Assembly: GCA_026770585.1 (NCBI GenBank)
Contig: MU646963.1
Coordinates: 39,677 to 57,157 of the forward strand
Length of the DNA stretch: 17,481 bases
Origin: Baffinella frigidus
Lineage: Eukaryota > Cryptophyceae > Cryptomonadales > Baffinellaceae
Direction of reading: 5' to 3'
Part shown: positions 13,180 through 17,481 of the stretch, piece after piece
Layout: every line of letters begins with the position of its first letter
Numbering within the stretch: the stretch's first letter is position 1
Position numbers and translations under genes: made by a program
The notes under the pieces: generated by a model
Seen by the model: only the letters and a program-made list of their open reading frames with translations
Database searches by the model: none
What the model was told of the DNA's origin: nothing

Positions 13180-13280
13180 CTTACTCTCTCCCTCTCTCTC
13201 TCCCTCTCTCTCTCTCCCTCCCTCTCCCCCTCCCCCTCCCCCTCCCCCTCTCTCTCTCCCCCTCCCCCTCCCCTCCGCCA
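13180..13280. repeat. CT and CCCCCT tract
   Basis: CTCTCTCTCC and CCTCCCCCTCCCCCTC runs upstream of exon E14 copy 0. Pro-Leu-Ser and Gly-Glu-Arg frames over it are artefacts. Confidence 0.92.
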
Positions 13281-13337
13281 GCCTGCCGGCCGGGCGCGCC
13301 CCCTCACTCCGTGAGTTTGACGCTTCCTCGCTCGCAG

Positions 13338-13440
13338 GTTCCACCCGAAGTGGGACGCTCTGGAGCAGGCGTTTCGCCGCACCCTCTTCCCCGAGTTCCT
13401 CCCATGCATCACACCCATCCTCGACAACTGGACATCACGG
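13338..13440 (+). CDS. Exon E14, copy 0 (3' end replaced)
   Basis: After CGCTCGCAG the frame reads FHPKWDALEQAFRRTLFPE then FL, nearly identical to copy 1, but after GAGTTCCTCC (13402) it diverges into PCITPILDNW. No matching donor. An alternative frame is open longer but has no duplicated support. Confidence 0.55.
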
Positions 13441-13594
13441 TTAGGGTTCGTGGGAATCGGGTAGAAAACACTGATTTTCCCATAAAACCCAGCAGTAATA
13501 TCCAGCCCCCGAGCACGGAATAAAGCGTGGTGTCGCTTCCTCCGTCTTGATGTTCCCTCGTTCTTAACGCTGACGTTTTCTCGGTCGGTGGCAG

Positions 13595-13694
13595 GTTCCA
13601 CCCGAAGTGGGACGCTCTGGAGCAGGCGTTCCGCCGCACGCTTTTCCCCGAGTTCCTCCAGCGCGTCAAACTCAACATCGTCTTCTACCGCGAG
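13595..13694 (+). CDS. Exon E14, copy 1 (complete)
   Basis: After GGTGGCAG and one base, 33 codons read FHPKWDALEQAFRRTLFPE, FLQRVKLNIVFYRE, closed by GAG|GTCCGA. It is an amphipathic, aromatic and basic segment. Five shorter plus-strand copies follow (13752-14286), and an inverted copy lies at 11949. The number of independent copies that keep the same frame makes this one of the most secure exons here. Family not recognised. Confidence 0.65.
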
Positions 13695-13751
13695 GTCCGA
13701 TCCCCGTTTCTGTGGTCCGGATAAACCCTAACACCACCATACACCCTACAC

Positions 13752-14286
13752 CCGGAGTTTCTCCACCGCGTCAAACGAGGTCTTCCTTCACTCAAGGGTG
13801 TCACATCATCCCTAATCCCAAAACCATGGACCCGAGACCCGAAACACGAAACAATAAACCCTCGGGGTTTATGCCTGAGATCCAAACTCACCATCGTCTT
13901 CTGCCGCAAGGTATGTTCCCCTTTCTGTGGGTCTTCCAAACCCGGACCCCGAAACCCCAAACCCGTAACCCCACACTCTACACCATAAACCCTCAACCCT
14001 GAACCCTCCAGAGAGTCGAACTCAACATTGTCTTCTACCGCGAGACCCCCCCCCCCCTTCCAGGGGGCCACATCATTCCTAATCCCAACACCCTGGACCC
14101 GAGACCCGAGACCCGAAACGATAAACCCTCCAGCGCGTTCAACTCAACATCGTCTTTTATCGCGAGGTGTGTCCCCCCTCCTTGTGTTGAGGGTCTGGGG
14201 TTCAGGCGACTCACAAGGACGAAACGAGGACTTGAGGGTGCAGGCGACCCACTTGGACTAAACTCGACAACGTTTTCTACCACAAG
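13752..14286 (+). repeat. Array of five truncated E14 copies in telomere-like DNA
   Basis: Copies: 13752-13779 (PEFLHRVK), 13881-13910 (SKLTIVFCRK, donor GTATGT), 14005-14044 (LQRVELNIVFYRE, donor lost), 14128-14166 (LQRVQLNIVFYRE, donor GTGTGT), 14260-14286 (KLDNVFYHK, donor GTCTGC). Each is preceded by CCCTAAA, CCCTGAA or GACCCGAAAC-like units. The copies at 14005 and 14128 join AACCCT directly to CTCCAG, the sixth and seventh codons before KL/VQL. Confidence 0.75.
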
Positions 14287-14916
14287 GTCTGCCCCCCCCC
14301 TAATGTGGGTCGGGGCTGGACATGGCGTGTTTCCTGTCCAGCTCCCTACGCACGTCCAGTGTCTTGTCCATCCCGGTGGCTATGTGTCTCCCTGCCCCGA
14401 GCCTCAGCTTTCCGCTGCCCCACCGAGACATCCACAAACAAGCCATCTCCTGCACCCTACACCATACACCCCAACCCCCAACCCCTCAAATCCTGTGGCG
14501 GCAACCAACCCGTCCTCTAAACCCACTGAACGCTGCTGTTCCTGCGGTGGACGCCGGGGCTGTGCCTCTCCGACTACAGCCTACTATAGTCAACACTGTA
14601 GGCTTAACTACCCTGATTTCAGCTTGTTACCCTATGAAAAATTCCAACCCTAAATCCTGCGAACGTAGCTGTACCTACGATGGACGGTGGCGCTATGCAT
14701 CGGCGAGGCACTCTCCGTCTCTTGGCAAATACATCATATTGATATGCAACCCCTAAACCCTATGTCGGCCGCTGTACCTGCGATGGACGCTGCCGCTGTG
14801 TGAAACCCCAAACCCAAAACCGTAAACCCTGTGATTGCAGTTGTACCTTCAGTGGACGCTGGCGCTTTATGAAACCCCAAACACTAAACCCTAAACCCTA
14901 AACCCTGTGAATGCAG

Positions 14917-15012
14917 CTATACCTACGTTGGACGGTGGCGCTGTGTGTCGGCGAGGCACTCTTCGTCTCCTTCTTCAACGCCCTTGTCCTCGCCTCCCTC
15001 GCTGGCATCTCG
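14917..15012 (+). CDS. Exon E15, complete copy: membrane helix
   Basis: After AACCCTGTGAATGCAG, 32 codons read LYLRWTVALCVGEALFVSFF then NALVLASLAGIS, closed by a GTACCA donor. This is a clear membrane-spanning segment of 25 or more hydrophobic residues with one Arg near its start and one Glu within. Function unknown. Together with E1 it suggests a multi-pass membrane protein. Confidence 0.6.
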
Positions 15013-15237
15013 GTACCACGCAGGGCTGTATGGGGGGTGATCCAAACGTCAATCTTCAATATTGTTTTGGAAAACCCGTGCCCTCCTCTATCGAACGTTG
15101 CCAAGAATCGACCCGTCGGCTCTTAGTACGACCCTTCAACGCCCTCGTCCTCGCCTCCCTCGCAGGCATCTCGGTACACCACACGAGGCTACCCCAGCAC
15201 TCTTTTCAAATGTCGATTGTAGGCGTTTTGTATGGAG

Positions 15238-15280
15238 TTGGTCACGTGGCTACACGGAAAGCGTGTGGCAACGTGACCAA
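15238..15280. repeat. 18-bp hairpin with 7-base loop
   Basis: TTGGTCACGTGGCTACAC pairs with GTGTGGCAACGTGACCAA with one mismatch and one G:U pair; loop GGAAAGC. It may be a remnant of a small inverted-repeat element or a structured RNA part. Confidence 0.7.
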
Positions 15281-15575
15281 ACACATAAAAGTTACTGCAC
15301 CTGCCTCACGTGTACAGCTCCCCGGGTTTTAAAGAGGGTGCTTGATCCGTCTCGTGTGGATCCTTGCATCTCTCGCTGGCATCTCGGCACACCATCTTGG
15401 CATCTTGGCACACCATCTAGCCCTGCCTCAGTCAATCTGGGCCCTCTTGTCTGTAAAGCAGCTGCAACGCCGCGTGAGTAAAACAGCTTCCGAAATCAGG
15501 GTGGGCGATTCTCTAATCTACCTTTCCCGGCATTCTGTTCCTCGGCTCCGTTCTTTGCAATAATTTTTCCTCGGC

Positions 15576-15655
15576 TCCATGCTTTACAATAAACGTTTTA
15601 CAACAAATGCTTTACAAAATACGCTTTACAATCAACGCTTTACACTGAACGCGCT
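15576..15655. repeat. 15-bp repeat GCTTTACAATAAACG, first block
   Basis: Five degenerate units; a second block of five cleaner units lies at 15901-15968. Both blocks are preceded by CTCGGCTCCRTG and both end just before an acceptor of exon E16. Confidence 0.85.
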
Positions 15656-15666
15656 ACCCTACGCAG

Positions 15667-15707
15667 GCTGCGATCGTGTGGTCGAACATCCTCGAGAAGA
15701 GAGATTG
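15667..15707 (+). CDS. Exon E16, copy a
   Basis: After CTACGCAG the frame reads AAIVWSNILEKRD, with GTATTT as possible donor. The first nine codons match copy b. It lacks the AKQ end shared by the others. Confidence 0.45.
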
Positions 15708-15900
15708 GTATTTTATTGCCGAACAACCAGCGCCAGCACCCTCCTCCGCTCTTCCACTTCTTTTTCTGGCATCCACGATTTATTTCCTACCGCTGAACCG
15801 CACAGAGGAGAGAGACTTTCATTAGCACGGAACCGAGTCGAGGACGCGCTGCCCTACGGAGGCGGCCATCCGTTTTTTGCAATACTTTTTTCTCGGCTCC

Positions 15901-15968
15901 GTGCTTTACAATAAACGCTTTACAATAAACGCTTTACACTAAACGCTTTACAATAAACGCTTTACACG
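15901..15968. repeat. 15-bp repeat GCTTTACAATAAACG, second block
   Basis: Nearly perfect direct units without spacers, upstream of E16 copy b. Confidence 0.9.
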
Positions 15969-15976
15969 CGCGTCAG

Positions 15977-16042
15977 GCGGCGATCGTGCGGTCGAACATC
16001 CTCGAAAACTCTGCGGTCGGGGGGCAGACTGCGAAGCAGGCG
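15977..16042 (+). CDS. Exon E16, copy b (complete)
   Basis: After GCGCGTCAG, 22 codons read AAIVRSNILENSAVGGQTAK then QA, ending at GTAGAA. Later copies keep ILENSAVE, AVKQT and a GTA donor: 16126-16170, 16349-16393, 16536-16568, 16652-16678 and 16755-16781, progressively shorter from the 5' end. A CT-rich tract follows at 16047-16122. Family unknown. Confidence 0.55.
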
Positions 16043-16202
16043 GTAGAAAGCCCCCCTCTCCATCCTCTCCTTCCTCTCCTTCTTTCATTTCCTTTCTCTA
16101 TTTCCTTTCCTTTTGTCCTCGATATATCCTCGAAAACTCCGTGGTCGAGAGACAGACTGCGAAGCTGACGGTAGCAAGACCCCCTCTCCTCTCTGTTCGT
16201 CC

Positions 16203-16232
16203 GTGGGAGGGTGGGCGCGCCCACCCTCCCAC
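16203..16232. repeat. Perfect 30-bp palindrome
   Basis: GTGGGAGGGTGGGCG followed by its exact reverse complement, no loop, between E16 copies c and d. It may be a cruciform or hairpin site, or the fused ends of a lost element. Confidence 0.92.
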
Positions 16233-16253
16233 TGTGCATCCACACAGCCTTTG

Positions 16254-16339
16254 AGTGGCGAGTAGGCTCAAACGCCCTACCGTAGAGCCCTAGGACCTGC
16301 GTGTGACCTCTCGCTGGTCAAATTTGACCAGCTCGCCAC
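16254..16339. repeat. Inverted repeat GTGGCGAG with inner 20-bp palindrome
   Basis: GTGGCGAG (about 16255) and CTCGCCAC (16331) face each other. Between them 16313-16332 is the perfect palindrome GCTGGTCAAATTTGACCAGC. Possibly an eroded MITE. Confidence 0.65.
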
Positions 16340-16784
16340 TTACGGGATATCCTCGAAAACTCCGCGGTCGAGGGATGTGCTGTCAAGCAGACTGTACGGG
16401 TTTCGGAAACGTTTTCGGCTTCAGGGTACTTAGAGTAAGGACAGGTCCCCTGATTCCGGCGTCAGCCTAATTCCGGCATTACGCGGGGTAATACCGTATG
16501 CAATACCGCAGGGTGATACGTAACCCTAGGGGTCTTCCGCGGTTGAGGGGCGTGCTGTGAAGCAGACGGTACCCTCGTTGCTCGGGTGGGATTTGTGTTT
16601 CCGGTTGCGGATTTCGGATTTCGGGATCGGGTTTTAGAGGTTGGGATCAGGACCGAGGGACTCGCTGTGAGGCAGACGGTACGCTCGTTGCCCGGGTGGG
16701 ATTTGTGTGTCAGGTTTCGGGTTTCGGGATCTGATTTTAGGGGTTGGGATTAGGGTGGAGGGACATGCTGCGAAGCAGATGGTA

Positions 16785-16940
16785 GCGCGCCCCTCTCCTT
16801 CCTCTCCTTCCTCCTTTCCCTCGCTTTTCTTTCCTTACCTTACCAATCTCTCTTTCCTCTCCTTCCTCTCCTTCCTATCGTTTCACTCCTTTCTCCCCTT
16901 CATCTCCTCCCCGCCCTTTCCTCTCCTTCCTCTCCAGCCC
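16785..16940. repeat. CTCTCCTTCCT-rich tract
   Basis: Pyrimidine-rich degenerate TCTCCTTCC units; a related tract lies at 16047-16122. Each follows an E16 copy whose end reads GCGCGCCCCTCTCC or AAGCCCCCCTCTCC, so the tract belongs to the duplicated unit. The region 17040-17190 shows no gene. Confidence 0.85.
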
Positions 16941-17191
16941 GGTAGCCAGCCCCTCTCCTGCATCCCCTTCCTGCTCGTTCACAGTCGCCCCCCTCCCCCC
17001 ACTGTGCATCCCCGCTGCGTCCTCCCCACTTGCCGGGAGCGTTGCAGCTAAGCTTCTCTTACAGCTCGCACAAAGACGTCAAATAGACCTCAGACCTATG
17101 TGTTCCAACTCTTCTCTCACACACGGCCAAGGAGCGGTGCAGCCAGCAAACACCCTCTCACGCGCACGGGCGTCCTATTGACCATTAACCA

Positions 17192-17481
17192 GTAACCCTA
17201 AACACTAAACACAAAACACTGGACACTAAACACTAGCATTGAACACTAAACAGTCAGCACTAAACCCTAAACCCCAAACCCTACACCCTGAACCCTGAAC
17301 CCTAAACTCCAAGCCCTGAACCCTAAACCCTCAACCCTAAAACCTCAAACCTAAACCCTAACCCCCAACCCCTAAACCCTAAACCTTGAACCCTGAACCC
17401 TGAACCCTGAACCCTGAACCCTGAACCCTAAACCCTAAACCCTAAACCCTAAACCCTAAACCCTAAACCCTAAATCCCAAA
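17192..17481. repeat. Telomere-like tract running off the window
   Basis: It begins degenerate (ACACTAAAC units), becomes CCCTGAA and CCCTAAA, and ends with about nine perfect CCCTAAA units at the edge. Homogeneity increases to the right. A true chromosome end would be expected to have TTTAGGG pointing outward on this side, so the orientation argues for an internal tract. Confidence 0.92.

Larger units (their letters stand above)
14533..15420 (+). repeat. Array of exon E15 (seven copies or parts)
   Basis: LYLRWT starts: 14533 (LLFLRWTPGLCL), 14669 (LYLRWTVALCIGEALSV), 14772 (LYLRWTLPLCET), 14841 (LYLQWTLALYET) and 14917 (complete). Parts with only the 3' half: 15135-15173 (FNALVLASLAGIS, donor GTACAC) and 15363-15420 (LASLAGISAHHLGILAHHL, itself a small tandem repeat). 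The third to fifth are separated by CCCTAAA-type units with an AAACCCTGTGATTGCAG-like junction. Confidence 0.75.
16126..16781 (+). repeat. Array of five shortened E16 copies
   Basis: The copies read ILENSVVERQTAKLT (16126), ILENSAVEGCAVKQT (16349), SAVEGRAVKQT (16536), TEGLAVRQT (16652) and VEGHAAKQM (16755). Each is followed by GTA, and the copies at 16536 and 16652 by a shared CTCGTTGCYCGGGTGGGATT intron start. Between the last copies lies TTTCGGG- and TTTTAGGGG-type sequence, the G-strand form of the telomere-like repeat. Confidence 0.7.

Noticed and set aside
13098-13523. 141-codon plus-strand frame over E14 copy 0
   Set aside because: It uses another frame than the one shared by E14 copies and gets its length from the CT/CCCCCT tract.
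15901-15968. CRISPR-like regular repeat GCTTTACAATAAACG
   Set aside because: The 15-bp units are directly abutting with no spacers, the setting is eukaryotic, and no cas-like frame is present. It is a plain tandem repeat.
17192-17481. True chromosome end at the right edge
   Set aside because: Homogeneous CCCTAAA reaches the edge, but on the right end of a chromosome the plus strand should show TTTAGGG. The orientation and many similar internal tracts argue for an interstitial repeat.
1-17481. tRNA, rRNA or bacterial operon features
   Set aside because: I found no cloverleaf-like sequence with the usual T-loop GTTCGAATC context in the right place, no ribosomal RNA core motifs, and no long overlapping frames with ribosome binding sites.

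Overview
The window looks like nuclear DNA of a eukaryote, not bacterial or viral DNA. It has no long intact reading frame. It does have many short coding-looking blocks bounded by canonical AG acceptors and GT donors, dozens of degenerate heptamer tracts of telomere type (CCCTAAA, CCCTGAA, CCCCAAA, CCCTCAA), microsatellites and small inverted-repeat transposons. CCCT(A/G)AA is the C-strand of the TTTAGGG/TTCAGGG telomere type known from Apicomplexa, their photosynthetic relatives, dinoflagellates and plants. With GT-AG introns and moderately high GC, an alveolate alga of the chromerid kind (Chromera, Vitrella) is my best guess. This is inference; a dinoflagellate or another alga cannot be excluded.

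The main feature is a plus-strand series of sixteen short exon types, labelled E1 to E16 here, most present in two to seven tandem copies. Each copy carries its flanking intron pieces and they stand in various states of decay. In order: E1 membrane helix (102-214), E2 (688-1147, three copies), E3/E4 (1448-2274), E5 (2232-3225), E7 (3684-5028), E8 with its RRIGQ end (5565-6895), E9 (7608-7841), E10 (8096-8137), E11 (8822-9450), E12 (10160-10376), E13 (11760-12603), E14 (13338-14286), E15 membrane helix (14533-15420) and E16 (15667-16781). E6 is not used. I recognise no protein family. The series may be one large gene for a membrane protein whose exons were multiplied, or a graveyard of exon copies.

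Telomere-like tracts lie between the copies and usually stop at a splice acceptor. One of them (8974-9351) is flanked by a duplicated GTTCGC(G/A)AAC and splits a reading frame exactly as a GT-AG intron would, which is what intron gain by insertion or duplication predicts.

Five non-autonomous DNA elements of four families share 4-bp target duplications and T-N-A-T termini (6089-6228, 6539-6678, 7116-7306, 9642-9801, 12295-12406), and a sixth at 12908-13057 fits the same rule. Two interrupt exon copies, where removing the element plus one duplication restores the paralogous exon. Other foldback elements lie at 4516-4749, 8431-8624, 10416-11040 and 11314-11443. No tRNA, rRNA or CRISPR array was seen. 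Stretches where I see nothing definite are 1148-1447, 3226-3475, 8138-8430, 9451-9637, 11138-11313, 11444-11759, 12604-12903, 14300-14532 and 17040-17190.
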